A stretch of DNA of 64,000 nt from Agarophyton chilense (lineage: Eukaryota > Rhodophyta > Florideophyceae > Gracilariales > Gracilariaceae), in NCBI GenBank assembly GCA_030374765.1, contig JARGXX010000013.1:868001-932000 (forward strand), given 5' to 3'. How positions within the stretch are numbered: position 1 is the first letter of the stretch; the number at the start of each line of letters is the position of its first letter. Shown in pieces: positions 9,562-19,416 of this stretch. Position numbers and translations under genes: made by a program. Below the pieces are notes generated by a model. That model was not told where the DNA came from. It made no database searches and worked only from the letters and a program-made list of their open reading frames with translations.

Positions 9562-11082
9562 ATGTCTCGAACAATGCTTCCCTCAACTTCTCGGGGTCGA
9601 AAGGGCCCATCGTCTTCGCTAAACGCCGAGGTTGCAACAACAACAACTCGCACCATAACGCTCACACAACTGCCGCCCGAATTGCTACGACGAATTATGC
9701 TCTACGCTCTCAATGTAAACGAACCCTCCTCCACGCACACTTCGCAAGAGATCTTCTTCAACGCCGCAGACTGCGTTTCATGGCGTAATGCAATTGCATT
9801 AGCCTTCACTTGCAACACAATGTTCAATATATTCCGCACCTCGCTCACTGGCGTCAAACTTGAAAGCTCCTGGCAAACCCATCAGAAGACTCTAATACTT
9901 GCTTGCAAAATCGCAGCAGAAACGCTTCGAGCAATTCATTTAGAGTGCGCGGCACCTGTTACACCTGCGTTGCAAGAAGTTACCGTGTTACGCCCACCAA
10001 TACGTCATATCGTTCTTATCGGGGTCAACATTAGCAATGCGCTGATGGGTGATGTTGTCAGTAACCTGGGTCCTTCGCTTCACAAATTGGCAATTTCCGC
10101 TGCTCCTAGTTTGGACGATACGATAGTGGATACAATCTCCTTTCACTGTCCGAAGCTTCGCTTTCTGGAGTTGGGAGGCACTCGTAGCGTCACATCGCGC
10201 AGTTTGAATCACTTGTTCCAACGAATCGGGCCAAACTTGGAAGGGCTGGAACTAAATGCATTACATCACGTTTCTCATGACAACCACGTCTTATCCGTTG
10301 CCGCAAAGCATTGCAAAAGCCTGACTTCCCTTCGACTGCTCAAGCTCAGATGGGTTTCAGACTCTGCGCTACACTATTTTTTCAAGCTCAGGGCTGATCA
10401 TCTCACGGAGTTTCATGTCGAACGTTGCAGTTCAGTCACAGTGCATTCACTCTGTGCTGTGGGCGAATACTGCACTGCGCTTGAGAGGTTGCATTTCGCG
10501 CTTGATAGAGACAGGACGAACTGCAACCTTGTATCGCTTCACCCAATTCTCGAACCTGTCACATCTTGTTCTCTGCACGACAAATTTGCGTCACCTAACC
10601 ACACCGTCGGCGAGACTGCTGTGATTAGAATATCACACCGATGTCGAAAATTACAACATATCAGTCTCCGCGAGCTGAAATTAGGAGACTGGGCCATAGG
10701 ACAAGTATCAAACGGCTGTGGAAGTAATCTTCGTATCTTGAGTCTACGAAATTGTTCTGAAATAACTGATGCTGCTTTACTTTCCCTCGCGGAAAACGTA
10801 ACTTCCCTGACATCCCTAGACGTATCACACAACCCATATCTTACAGATCAGGGGCTTTCTGCAATGCTTTCGGCCTCGAAGAACAATCTTGAAGAACTTC
10901 AAGTGATTGGTTGCAATGGATTAACTGACGATTTGCTGAGGGACGTAATCCCGAAGTTCGCCAGGCGTCTTCGACTTATTCGACTATCTTACTGCCACTA
11001 TTCTCTTCAAGCGGTTGCCTCACTCAAGGCATCATTACCGCGCCTGGCGTGGCAAAGCGGCTCGCCACATCCCTCCCATTAG
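9562..11082 (+). CDS. F-box / leucine-rich-repeat protein
   Basis: The 506-residue product looks like the substrate receptor of an SCF ubiquitin ligase. An F-box-like segment starts at ITLTQLPPELLRRIMLYAL (about residue 32) and runs to about residue 85. The C-terminal 400 residues hold AMN1/FBXL-type leucine-rich repeats of about 25 residues, with the recurring pattern L-x2-L-x-L-x2-C (LRILSLRNCSEITDAALLSL, LTSLDVSHNPYLTDQGLSAM, LEELQVIGCNGLTDDLL). The F-box should bind SKP1 and the repeats the target. I took the ATG at 9562; a second Met follows four codons later. It converges with the Sel1 gene, with 64 bp between stops. The substrate cannot be inferred. Confidence 0.82.
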   Translation: MSRTMLPSTSRGRKGPSSSLNAEVATTTTRTITLTQLPPELLRRIMLYALNVNEPSSTHTSQEIFFNAADCVSWRNAIALAFTCNTMFNIFRTSLTGVKLESSWQTHQKTLILACKIAAETLRAIHLECAAPVTPALQEVTVLRPPIRHIVLIGVNISNALMGDVVSNLGPSLHKLAISAAPSLDDTIVDTISFHCPKLRFLELGGTRSVTSRSLNHLFQRIGPNLEGLELNALHHVSHDNHVLSVAAKHCKSLTSLRLLKLRWVSDSALHYFFKLRADHLTEFHVERCSSVTVHSLCAVGEYCTALERLHFALDRDRTNCNLVSLHPILEPVTSCSLHDKFASPNHTVGETAVIRISHRCRKLQHISLRELKLGDWAIGQVSNGCGSNLRILSLRNCSEITDAALLSLAENVTSLTSLDVSHNPYLTDQGLSAMLSASKNNLEELQVIGCNGLTDDLLRDVIPKFARRLRLIRLSYCHYSLQAVASLKASLPRLAWQSGSPHPSH

Positions 11083-11146
11083 AATGCAATGAAATTTGCG
11101 TTCTCCAGAAATGAACGAACTGAGTACTGGATGTATATTCGTGCAA

Positions 11147-12292
11147 TTAATCCAGTTCTGCGACAAGTCGCGTTGCAATGGGTTGTGGACAGTTTCCTTT
11201 GGCAGCTTCGCGATACCAAAATAGAGCTAGCTCGGTATTTCTCTGAAGCCATTTTCCATCATTCAAGCATATTGCAAGGTATACTTGCGCTTCCTTACAA
11301 TCCAATACTGCGGCCTGTTTTAGATAGTCCATGGCATAACCAAGGACTGAAGGACTTCCAACGCTGTGGAGTAAGAACAAAGCACATTTCAGGAGCAGCC
11401 ATGGATCGCCGGCCGTGAGCGCACCTGGATAAGATGCCTGTACGAGATAATTCAGGGATACTGAATCCTTTACCGCGAGGTAAGCCATCTTTGCCGTGTG
11501 GTGGTCTGGCTGCACGCCAATTCCAATCTCAAAGCAAAAGCCAATCCATATGAGACAGCCTGGAGCATTCATTTGGGTTCCAAGTTCAATGAGATATAAG
11601 AATTTGTCCTGATCACGCTTATTCTCAAATGTCCCCGCAAGAGAACACAATGCTTTCATTTCGACGGCATCTGCGGAGCCTTGAAGGATGGCGCGTCGCA
11701 GAGAACTATGCGCTTTGGCAAGTGACTTTTCAACGGCGATTCCATGAATATGAGCGATGGCCAAGTACACAAGCGCGTCACGAGAACCCATACTTGCAGC
11801 TTCACTATATGCCTTGTACGCTTCCTGGAGATTCTGAGCATAATCTTGGCATCCGAAACGATAGCTAAAGCCAATATGATTGTATGTGACTCTGTTCATG
11901 GCCATTCTATATATCTGTGGACTGGTGAGCTCTTCTACGCTTTCATTATTGGAGGAAGGTTGCGATTTCACCTCAGAGTTTGTTTGAGGAATAGAGTATG
12001 ATTCCTTGCAGTGCTCTACCCTTTTTGGTGGTGTCTCGAGAACAGCGGCGTTCCTTTTGCCCACGTTGGAAATAGGAAGTGTCAGGCCGGTGGCGGGAAG
12101 CTGCGATGAATGTGATGTGGTATGGGGTTCTTGTGCTGGATTCGCTTCCACGAAATTTCGCTCTTCGGTACTGTTGTCGGCATCTGATGGGTGGAAGCGA
12201 AGATGATCCGGCAAAGGCTCGAGTGTTAAACCAGAAGAATCGGAGCTCAGAGAGGCGTCATCCTTGACGCTACCTTTTTCAATTGGTGTCAT
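11147..12292 (-). CDS. Sel1-like repeat protein
   Basis: The 381-residue product has a low-complexity, Ser/Pro/Glu-rich N-terminal half (about residues 1-140) and a C-terminal half of Sel1/TPR-like helical repeats: AYKAYSEAASMGSRDALVYL, AHSSLRRAILQGSADAVEM, AMDYLKQAAVLDCKEAQVYL, ALFWYREAAKGN. Such repeats usually scaffold protein complexes, for example in ER-associated degradation or signalling. The ATG at 12292-12290 is the first in frame; the open frame continues 17 codons upstream from a TTG. No signal peptide or membrane helix is seen, so it is probably cytosolic. Confidence 0.7.
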   Translation of the reverse strand: MTPIEKGSVKDDASLSSDSSGLTLEPLPDHLRFHPSDADNSTEERNFVEANPAQEPHTTSHSSQLPATGLTLPISNVGKRNAAVLETPPKRVEHCKESYSIPQTNSEVKSQPSSNNESVEELTSPQIYRMAMNRVTYNHIGFSYRFGCQDYAQNLQEAYKAYSEAASMGSRDALVYLAIAHIHGIAVEKSLAKAHSSLRRAILQGSADAVEMKALCSLAGTFENKRDQDKFLYLIELGTQMNAPGCLIWIGFCFEIGIGVQPDHHTAKMAYLAVKDSVSLNYLVQASYPGALTAGDPWLLLKCALFLLHSVGSPSVLGYAMDYLKQAAVLDCKEAQVYLAICLNDGKWLQRNTELALFWYREAAKGNCPQPIATRLVAELD

Positions 12293-13002
12293 GCGTTGTG
12301 GCTGCTGCGCGCGTGTATAGAAAAGATGCCTGTAGAACCACAAAGTAAGACTGATGAGCTACCTTGTGAAAGCTTCCCGGCTTTTCGAAAGAGGACAAAG
12401 AAGTTGAGCGTTGATTTAAATGAACGGCCATGCTGCTGAAGTTTGAAAAGAGTCTCAGGGGCCGTTCACACTGCGACGGCTTTGTGGGCGAGCCACGGCC
12501 GAGCCGTTTCGGACGAAAGTTGGTTGGAAGCTGCGCCGCGTGCATCATTATCTGACCGGAAAGCCCAATGATGTATTGTGTCGACTACGGTGGTTCATGT
12601 GCCGACATTGACTCGCCTTGTTGGGTACTCATTCGCGTTGCGTTGCGTTCTGTGCGTCTTTCCGCGCCGGCGGGGACAGACAATCGGAAGTCGCGCGTGA
12701 TCGGACCGTGGAGGTGTGATGCCGACGGTGCTTATGGATGGGGTCGTGGCCATACGGCTCTGAGCAATTTGTATTGAGATTTTTTTCGAACTGATCCAAA
12801 ATTCGCAATTTCCACCGCTGCCACGAATCACCTCGAGTCGCAGAGCCCCCGACTCGTGTCACTCGGCCCCGAGGCGAGTGACAGGGCAAGGTCGACGGCG
12901 GCACCTGCCTGCGGCACGATTGCTCGTTGTCAACGCTGACGCTGACTTGTTCTGAATTCAGCAAAAGACCAACGGCCTCTGGGCTCTGGTAAGCAAAACG
13001 AA
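12293..13002. other. Divergent intergenic region, no gene seen
   Basis: GC-rich 0.7 kb between the Sel1 gene (-) and the LLP-like gene (+). It should hold both promoters and 5' UTRs. Short frames on both strands have no recognisable content. Confidence 0.5.
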
Positions 13003-13536
13003 ATGGCGAAGAGCAAACGAAGCAAGGTCAAAAGGGCTTACAAGGCCATGCGCCGTGCAGTCATGGAGCCCATTCACGACGCCAAGCTACGCGACCAGGC
13101 TGAGCAAGTCTACGACGCTATCGGATTATCTCTTCCAGAACAGAGAACAGAGGAGCAGAAGATGCGCTCCAGAAGTCACGGTGGTTTCGAGCTCGTATCC
13201 ACTTTCGTTCCCACACCAGAAGCGCCGAAAGTAAACGTCGTACACGGACCGCTTGCGAATACCGATGCTCGCATGAGACTCAAGAAGAACGTTGTTGGCT
13301 TTCCCATACCAGGCGCCGCGGCAGACGCAAGGAGGAGATCTAAGGCCCCGGTCGCGACAACAAGCGCTATGCAAGTTGACGAAGAGTACGAACAAGTTGC
13401 CGATAGGCCTTATTTTTATCCTCGCAGAGAGCGGCGCGGTGGTGGAATCAAGAAAAGGCGTCGTGAAAGAAAAGCAAGGAACAAGAGCAAGACAAAAGGC
13501 ACAAATTCTGCTATTCAAGTGGAGGTAGCCACATAA
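13003..13536 (+). CDS. LLP/DUF2423-like basic nucleolar protein
   Basis: The 177-residue basic protein starts MAKSKRSKVKRAYKAMRR. This matches the conserved N-terminus of the LLP homolog / yeast Ybl028c family (MAKS.RSK.KR....R), small nucleolar proteins tied to 60S ribosome biogenesis. The C-terminus is very basic (GGGIKKRRRERKARNKSKTK), as in that family, and probably binds RNA and acts as a nuclear or nucleolar signal. The middle is poorly conserved. The ATG at 13003 starts the family motif directly. It converges with adenylate kinase across 229 bp. The family call rests on the short N-terminal motif and overall composition. Confidence 0.6.
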   Translation: MAKSKRSKVKRAYKAMRRAVMEPIHDAKLRDQAEQVYDAIGLSLPEQRTEEQKMRSRSHGGFELVSTFVPTPEAPKVNVVHGPLANTDARMRLKKNVVGFPIPGAAADARRRSKAPVATTSAMQVDEEYEQVADRPYFYPRRERRGGGIKKRRRERKARNKSKTKGTNSAIQVEVAT

Positions 13537-13765
13537 GCTGTTCACTACGAAAGGGGTACCTCTGGGGCTACGCTTTGGAGCAGCTGTATCCACTTCACGA
13601 TAAAGATTCACATAAAGCTTGCAAAAGGTTTTGCGGTCACTATGCTTCTTGCGTTCACGATCTGTTCAAAAATGTATGATTAATACACCCCAGCAAGTGG
13701 CAGGCCCTGTCGCAAAATTGACCTGAGGTTAAACCATCTCTTCGACCCCAAGCAAACCGAGAGAC

Positions 13766-14542
13766 CTAAGTGGAATTCTTCTGCTTGTACTCAGCGGCGT
13801 TCATCACCAATCGGTTCACCTCTGAAATAGGTCGCGATGCGTCGATCGCATGCAAAATGCCCGCCTTCTTGTAGTAGTCCACGACGGGCGATGTCTTGCT
13901 GTGGAATGATTCTAACCTTTTCTTTAGAACCTCTGTGTTGTCATCGCTCCTGTGGATGAGATCCTCCCCAGTGATATCATCCTTCATGGGGTTTTTGGGC
14001 GGATTGAATTCATTGTGGTAGCTTCTTCCACTTGCCGGATGGAAGAGACGACCGGTGATCCTTTTCACAAGCAGCTCATCGTCAATCTGAAAGTTGATCA
14101 CAGAGTCTACGCCTGCCATACCATTTTCCTGGAGCATATCATCGAGTTTTTGCGCCTGCTCCACGGTCCTTGGGAAGCCATCAAGAATGAAACCTTTCTT
14201 ACAGTCTTTAGAGTTGATATTATCTCGAATCAGTCCCACTACGATCTCATCTGACACAAGTCCGCCGGCATCCATAACCTTCTTCGCTTCCTTTCCGAGC
14301 TCGGTACCGGCATTGACAGCAGCACGAAGCATATCGCCAGTAGCCAAGTGACAGAGACAGTGCTCGTCCTTGAGGCGAGGCGCCTGGGTACCCTTGCCAG
14401 AGCCCGGGGGACCCAGCAAGATGATGTGCTTCCTCTCTGGTGGCTGGGATTGGGCGAGACGACGCTCGATCTCAGCGACCAGCATGGGTGTGGGCAATTG
14501 CTGCAAAACGCCGTCGAGAACGGATTCCGGTGCCACGTCCAT
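13766..14542 (-). CDS. Adenylate kinase (long, LID-containing form)
   Basis: The 258-residue protein catalyses ATP + AMP = 2 ADP. Visible motifs are the P-loop GPPGSGKGT (about residues 44-52), the AMP-binding region [11 protein letters not shown], the DGFPRT motif, and the long LID domain starting [13 protein letters not shown] and containing [19 protein letters not shown], followed by the DD..V...RL pattern. The LID lacks the four zinc Cys, as in eukaryotic AK2-type enzymes. The first in-frame ATG is at 14542. The frame stays open for 33 more codons to a GTG and would encode a hydrophobic leader, but without an ATG. Location (cytosol or mitochondrial intermembrane space) cannot be decided. 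Confidence 0.9.
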   Translation of the reverse strand: MDVAPESVLDGVLQQLPTPMLVAEIERRLAQSQPPERKHIILLGPPGSGKGTQAPRLKDEHCLCHLATGDMLRAAVNAGTELGKEAKKVMDAGGLVSDEIVVGLIRDNINSKDCKKGFILDGFPRTVEQAQKLDDMLQENGMAGVDSVINFQIDDELLVKRITGRLFHPASGRSYHNEFNPPKNPMKDDITGEDLIHRSDDNTEVLKKRLESFHSKTSPVVDYYKKAGILHAIDASRPISEVNRLVMNAAEYKQKNST

Positions 14543-15260
14543 AATGAAAGCGGTGTGAAACGACGTCGGGGGATGAACGAGAGGCACTGAAACGCTCAGT
14601 ATCAAGATAGTGAGCAAGAAGGCAGTTTGGCGACTTGTCACAGCTCCGCGAGGACCAAGATCACGAGGCGTAGGTGGGAAGAAGAAGGCAATTAGAATCA
14701 GGGTCGACTCAAACGCAATTGGGAATCAGTTCCGGAGCAAACATGAGCGTTGGCGCTGATCGACGCGGATCGCGAAGGAGGGCAGCATTGGTGGCCGACC
14801 TTGTACTCATGTGCGGAAAAAGGTGCGAATCCAGCAAATTTTGCAAATAACCTCAGGCACACGGCATCGTACTGTAAGATTCGGTTTTTGCACGCGTCTT
14901 TGGACGTCAACAACGAACGGTCTGCGTTCATCCCGCGCTTGGACCGCAGGGGTGGGGGGAGGGGGGGCACCTCGCGAGAATTTGAGTGCATGATGAAGGT
15001 CGAGCGCGGCGATGAGTCAAGGGCGTACTCCGCACTTACGATACGCAAATTGTATGTGTTTACATTCCCAAGTCAAATGCGATCGCAGACAGCAAGCTCA
15101 ATGACAAAGACTAAGCCAGAATAAGCAACACTTTACAATTCAAAGTGCCCCACGCTGCAACCCGCAACCAAGACAAGCATTCCACATCCGCAACCCGAAA
15201 ATAATTAAACAAGAAAACAGAAGCGGCGAATGTGCCGCAGCACAAGGAAGCAAAGGCATC
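14543..15260. other. Intergenic, no gene seen
   Basis: Upstream region of adenylate kinase and downstream region of the small membrane-protein gene. A G-rich stretch lies near 14950-14970. No supportable coding sequence. Confidence 0.45.
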
Positions 15261-15530
15261 TCATTCGTCCTTATCCTTTTCATCAATAGCGCGCTCTACT
15301 TGCTGTCGCCGGGACTTTTCAAGGCGCAGCTCGGTGGCAGTCTCAGCTGCGATGAACGCGATGAACGAGCTGAAGGCTACAACGGCAATCGCCACGAGGA
15401 TGAGAACGAATATGGCGGAGCTTCCATCAGTTTCGCGAGCGGCCGGAAGCGTTTTTGCTAGCCATGTTAGAGCTCCAATCGAGGACACCACCGCGATGAA
15501 AGCCACCGCGGCATGCTCAAACGACAGCAT
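15261..15530 (-). CDS. Small protein with two membrane helices
   Basis: From the ATG at 15530-15528 the frame encodes 89 residues: MLSFEHAAVAFIAVVSSIGA (helix 1), a short polar loop, a second helix of about 25 hydrophobic residues (IFVLILVAIAVVAFSSFIAF), and a charged C-terminal tail rich in Glu/Arg/Lys (ELRLEKSRRQQVERAIDE). Size and two-helix hairpin resemble small subunits of ER membrane complexes such as OST5/TMEM258, but no diagnostic motif was recognised. The frame continues 23 codons upstream through a CTG/CCG-like triplet repeat, which I excluded. It is divergent from SURF4. Confidence 0.42.
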   Translation of the reverse strand: MLSFEHAAVAFIAVVSSIGALTWLAKTLPAARETDGSSAIFVLILVAIAVVAFSSFIAFIAAETATELRLEKSRRQQVERAIDEKDKDE

Positions 15531-16124
15531 TCTGCTATTCACGTCGGTGTGCCGTTGCCGCCGCCGCTGCTGCCGCTGCTGCCGCTGCCGTTTCTCCAAT
15601 GAGACGACGGCGACAACGTAGCATTTGAATCAGTCCAAAAGGCGTGTCGGTGCGTAAGGCAAGTGCCAAAAGCAAGGCTGGCCCGTTTGGTACACGCGTA
15701 TAACGTGGATACGTATGACAACGCATCTTTCCGCATTGGAGTGCTTATGCACTAATGTGTTTGCAGGTGCATGACGTCAGCGTGTCTCCTTACAGTGGTA
15801 TCAAATGCTCCGCGCAGGAGGCGATCGGGCGCGGCACAACTGCGCTGGTCGCAAGCGAAGATCGCGGGCCGTGTGTGCAAACGGAGTCGGCCACATTTAT
15901 AAACGCCGCCTTGCGGCTGGGCTGCCAATCGCCTCGCGGCGCTTTCCGTCAGCGCATCTGTCCTCAATACCTACCGCCGCCGCTCCCGCCGTCAGAACTG
16001 CATGCATGTAAGCCGTCAAGCAACAGCCATCTAGTTTGCTCGCGTCTACTATCGCGCTATCCGACGCCTTTCCCATCCCTCCCTCGTCTTTCACGCCGTT
16101 CTCGTTTTGTTATCCCCACCCATT
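15531..16124. other. Divergent promoter region with GCC/GCT triplet repeat
   Basis: About 0.6 kb between the two-TM gene (-) and SURF4 (+). A run of CCG/CTG-like triplets lies at about 15553-15590. A 130-codon open frame at 15755-16147 overlaps the SURF4 start and looks like a shadow. Confidence 0.45.
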
Positions 16125-16985
16125 ATGAACATGCTACAGGCTATTGACGCGCACCCCATCATTCGTGGCCTCACATCACACTTCAATCGGCTGAAGAGAA
16201 GTGCCAGACCGTATGTTCCGTTTATTACTCGCGCACTACTTGTGCTAGCATTTGCAGAAGATGCTGCCCACACCCTCATGGAATATCGCTCGCAACTGCA
16301 GTTTTTCAAACGGGAACTATATATTCCAAGACTGTTTGCGTTTCTGTTCATTGCCATATCGACGTCAGCTACATTTGTAGGCTGCACAATGGTGTTCTTC
16401 ACCAAAAAGGAGAAAAAAGGTGCCCAATTGTTAATATTTGCTACCGTGTACCAACAGCTGGTGTACGGGCGACACTCGCCCATTACCAGTGGAAACCTAG
16501 GATTCCTCATCCGTAACTTGTGTCTGTGCGGCACACTCATGTTGCTTATGAGCGGGCAACGAATCAAGCATGGGCTTCCGGCGCTACCAGGACTTCCAGA
16601 CGCGCCTGACAAAGACGGGAAAAGACACAGCGTGGCGCTGATGACTAGACTGCTACTGGGGCTGCTCACGCTAGAAATGTTCGACGTGATTGGCTGGACA
16701 TGGGCTGTGGCAATTGTTCCAGTGGCCTGCGCCGTGGTCGTGGGATACAAAACTGACTTCATGGGCGTGCTACTCATGATATTTTACATTGTGGCCACCA
16801 TGAGCAGCAAACAGTTTTGGATGATTGACGCATCTGCGCACGTGTACGCGGCGTTCAAGCGCGACGTGATGCGCTTCGAGTTTCTGCAGACGATTTCGAT
16901 CATGAGCGGGCTGCTGATGTTGATCATGAGCGGTCCAGGCGCTCTATCGCTCGACGCGAAGCTCAGGCGCGGCAAGGCGTGGTAG
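16125..16985 (+). CDS. SURF4/Erv29-family cargo receptor
   Basis: The 286-residue polytopic protein matches the SURF4/Erv29 family, ER membrane receptors that load soluble secretory cargo into COPII vesicles. Family features: an N-terminal amphipathic part followed by PYVPFITRALLVLAFAEDA, equivalent to the conserved 'LP...RLCL..TFLEDG' segment; several hydrophobic helices through the protein; and the C-terminal FEFLQTISIMSGLLMLIMSG followed by PGALSLDAK, equivalent to the conserved '..Q.LSV.GGLLL...GPG..S.DE' end. It ends in a basic tail (LRRGKAW), which may serve ER retrieval. Length is close to other members (about 270-310). I chose the ATG at 16125; a second Met follows two codons later. 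Confidence 0.82.
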   Translation: MNMLQAIDAHPIIRGLTSHFNRLKRSARPYVPFITRALLVLAFAEDAAHTLMEYRSQLQFFKRELYIPRLFAFLFIAISTSATFVGCTMVFFTKKEKKGAQLLIFATVYQQLVYGRHSPITSGNLGFLIRNLCLCGTLMLLMSGQRIKHGLPALPGLPDAPDKDGKRHSVALMTRLLLGLLTLEMFDVIGWTWAVAIVPVACAVVVGYKTDFMGVLLMIFYIVATMSSKQFWMIDASAHVYAAFKRDVMRFEFLQTISIMSGLLMLIMSGPGALSLDAKLRRGKAW

Positions 16986-17359
16986 TCAATGCGGGGGGAA
17001 GGGCGTAAACTTGAACTAAGGCTTGCTACATGTATTTTGCACAAGTCAACAATGACGTGGCGACACATCATCACACAGAAGGGTGGCTCGCGCAGCCACC
17101 CGTGGGACAGGTGTGTGGTGTGGTGCTGATGATTCTGCCGCTTGCAGCGCGCGTCACGCACGAGACACCAATGTGCCGCGCTCTATGAAAAATAATTAAA
17201 AAAAAAAGGCTCAGACGCCACGCCGCCAGTAGTAGAGATACGTTACAGTATGCGGCAGTGTGCTTCCCTCCCTGCAATGGGCGCCCTCGAGTGCTCTACT
17301 TTCCAATCACACCGCGCTCCTCCTCGTCCTCACCTTCACCCCGCCCTGCCTTCCTCTCC
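16986..17359. other. Intergenic between convergent genes, no gene seen
   Basis: 0.37 kb between SURF4 (+) and the CobW/ZNG1 gene (-). It should hold the two 3' UTRs. An A-rich run lies near 17190-17210. Confidence 0.5.
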
Positions 17360-18955
17360 TCAACACTTTTTCTCTTCCACGCTGTCCACCTTCCCCCCTT
17401 CAACTTCAGACCGTACCACCTCACCCTCTTCCACTTGCGCATAGTTTGCGTCTCCGTACTCTTCTTCTTCCTCCTCCTCAAATTCCTCCTCGCTCTCATC
17501 CCCAGGCTTCACGATGCATACTTCCAACATTTTTGTGATCGATTCTTTATCCAATTCGCGACCAATCACCACCAGCTGGTTTTTGCGTTCCACGCCCTCG
17601 GGCCATTCTTGTTCGTCAACTTGGTATCGAGACCCGCTGTAGTGAAATACAAAGCGCTTATCAAAATTCGAGAACCATATTAAACCTTTGGCCCTAAATA
17701 CTCCCCTCGGCAGCTTTTCAACAAACTCATCCTTGAAACGCCTCAGGGAAAACGGATATTCAGACACGAACGAAATGCTGCTGAATCCTTCTTGTTCCAA
17801 ATGCGACTTTGGTTCCTTGCTCACCTTTGGCGCACAACACTTACCGTCAGCATCATGCTTGTGATCGTGATTGTGCCCGTGTTCATGTTCCTGCTTGAGC
17901 TTGTGTTCGTGCTCGTGCACATGTTCATGTTCCTGCTTGTGCTCGTACTCGTGCCCATGTTCGTGTTCCTTCTTGTGGTCGTGGTCGTGGTCGTGCCCGT
18001 GTTCATGCTCCTGTTTGCTTTTGGCGTCGCCATCGTCATCGCGCTCACGGGCACGCGTCTGACCCGGTGTAATGACCCCATTCTCCTTGTTTACCTTGGC
18101 GTTCTTTACGGAATACGTTCCTTTTTTCGTTTTTGGCTTGTCGCCCATAGATATGCCAAGGTCGAACAAAGTGGCTATAGGGACATATCCTTTCTGACTT
18201 CGTAAAATTCTCGCATTAGGGCGAATAGAAAGAATCGATTTGACGACCTTAGTGACATTATCATGGCCGGTCAAATCGGTCTTGGACAGGAGTATGGTAT
18301 CAGCAGCCTGAATCTGTTTGTGTGCGGTCTCGGAACCGTAGTGCTGTTCATCCCAGGCACTTGAGTCGACGACGGTGAGTACCTGATCCAAGTAAAGATC
18401 CTCACAGAGAGCGGTAGCCTCGATGGTATCCATGATTGGTTGAGGGTTGGCAAGCCCCGTTGTCTCCACGATGAAATAGTCAGGTAGACGGCCGGCAGCG
18501 TCAGCCCTGCTCAAAATAGCATACACGGCGTCCATGAAACCATTGGACACGGTGCAACACATGCAGCCGTTGTTGAGCATGATAGGGTCACCCTCCTCCC
18601 CCTTGGCGACGGAGTCCACGAGCTGATTATCAATGTCCACTTGGCCGAATTCGTTGATGAGCACGGCGATTTTGAGCCCATGATCAGCTTTGAGGATGTA
18701 GTTGAGTACGGTGGACTTGCCGGCGCCGAGAAATCCGGTGAGCAAGGTGAGCGGGATGCCATCACCCTTGGGCATGGCGTCCGTGATTGCCTCTGCGGCA
18801 GCCCAGGTGCCTGAAGAGGTGAGCAGTGTTTTCTCATGATCCGCGGGAGCAGTGCAGTCAGTGGAGATGCCCAACAGCTCAGAGACGCGCATCTTCTTGA
18901 GAGGCGGTTCAATAGGGGCATTACAAGCGACAGGAGCGTCAGCGACAAACCCCAT
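17360..18955 (-). CDS. CobW/ZNG1-type GTPase, zinc metallochaperone
   Basis: The 531-residue protein is a COG0523/CobW GTPase, predicted to deliver zinc to client enzymes. The P-loop GFLGAGKST lies near residues 73-81, the metal-binding CxCC motif in NNGCMCCTV near 128, ETTGLANP near 160, and the base-recognition SKTD near 225. An unusually long His/Glu/Asp-rich loop (about residues 312-372, repeats such as EHEHGHDHDHDH) separates the GTPase from the CobW C-terminal domain (FSSISFVSEYPFSLRRFKDE, about residues 390-460). The C-terminus is acidic. I saw no N-terminal CPELVP-like motif that binds methionine aminopeptidase in animal ZNG1. The ATG at 18955 is the first in frame; the frame is open far upstream without another ATG. 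It was once divergent from NEDD8, now separated by the 34-kb element stack. Confidence 0.87.
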   Translation of the reverse strand: MGFVADAPVACNAPIEPPLKKMRVSELLGISTDCTAPADHEKTLLTSSGTWAAAEAITDAMPKGDGIPLTLLTGFLGAGKSTVLNYILKADHGLKIAVLINEFGQVDIDNQLVDSVAKGEEGDPIMLNNGCMCCTVSNGFMDAVYAILSRADAAGRLPDYFIVETTGLANPQPIMDTIEATALCEDLYLDQVLTVVDSSAWDEQHYGSETAHKQIQAADTILLSKTDLTGHDNVTKVVKSILSIRPNARILRSQKGYVPIATLFDLGISMGDKPKTKKGTYSVKNAKVNKENGVITPGQTRARERDDDGDAKSKQEHEHGHDHDHDHKKEHEHGHEYEHKQEHEHVHEHEHKLKQEHEHGHNHDHKHDADGKCCAPKVSKEPKSHLEQEGFSSISFVSEYPFSLRRFKDEFVEKLPRGVFRAKGLIWFSNFDKRFVFHYSGSRYQVDEQEWPEGVERKNQLVVIGRELDKESITKMLEVCIVKPGDESEEEFEEEEEEEYGDANYAQVEEGEVVRSEVEGGKVDSVEEKKC

Positions 18956-19407
18956 GCCAGAAGAGAAGCGAGAAGCGGCAAGCGACAGGATGGATGGGAA
19001 GGAGAGGGGGCTGGCGTCGATTGGCGAGGGGAGAAGCGGGGAGAAGGACGCGCCCAACGCGACGTGAATGTCGGAGCGCGGAGGTTTAAGGGAGGGATGA
19101 GCAGCGAGGGCGGTGACTTTGTCAGAGGTCGCGGGGGGGGTGTTGGGGGGAGTGCAGGGCAGCAGTGCTGAAGCACCGGGGGCGGAGTGTGTGCACGCCG
19201 GCGCAGTGCGCTTTTATACGGCTCGCTGAGAGGGCGGCGACCACATGCCAGCTGGCCACCAGTGAGCGCAACACCAGTGGTTCACTGGTGCATGCGGCGC
19301 GCCTTTGAGCGAAATCACTTGAGCGTCGCCCCCTTTGCGCCAGCTTTTGCGTCCACTCCGCGACCAATAATATCTGCCTGTGTCTATGGCCATCATGGTA
19401 CACGTTG
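18956..19407. promoter_or_regulatory. ZNG1-side half of a split divergent promoter
   Basis: This 452-bp region runs from the ZNG1 ATG to the MULE target duplication. Together with 53872-54075 it makes up the original intergenic region (about 0.65 kb) between ZNG1 and NEDD8. It contains G-rich stretches near 19130-19150. The split is inferred from the 9-bp duplication on both sides. Confidence 0.55.
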
Positions 19408-19416
19408 CCGGCTCGC
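19408..19416. repeat. MULE target-site duplication, left copy
   Basis: CCGGCTCGC here is repeated exactly at 53863-53871, directly outside the two inverted repeats. Nine base pairs is the usual duplication length for Mutator-like elements. Confidence 0.78.

Noticed and set aside
14543-14641. N-terminal extension of adenylate kinase with a hydrophobic leader
   Set aside because: The only start would be a GTG; without transcript evidence the ATG at 14542 is safer.
15755-16147. 130-codon plus-strand open frame
   Set aside because: It overlaps the SURF4 start in another frame, has no recognisable content, and fits a 5' flank.
17258-18205. Several plus-strand open frames opposite the CobW gene
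   Set aside because: They are shadows of the acidic and His-rich coding sequence on the other strand.
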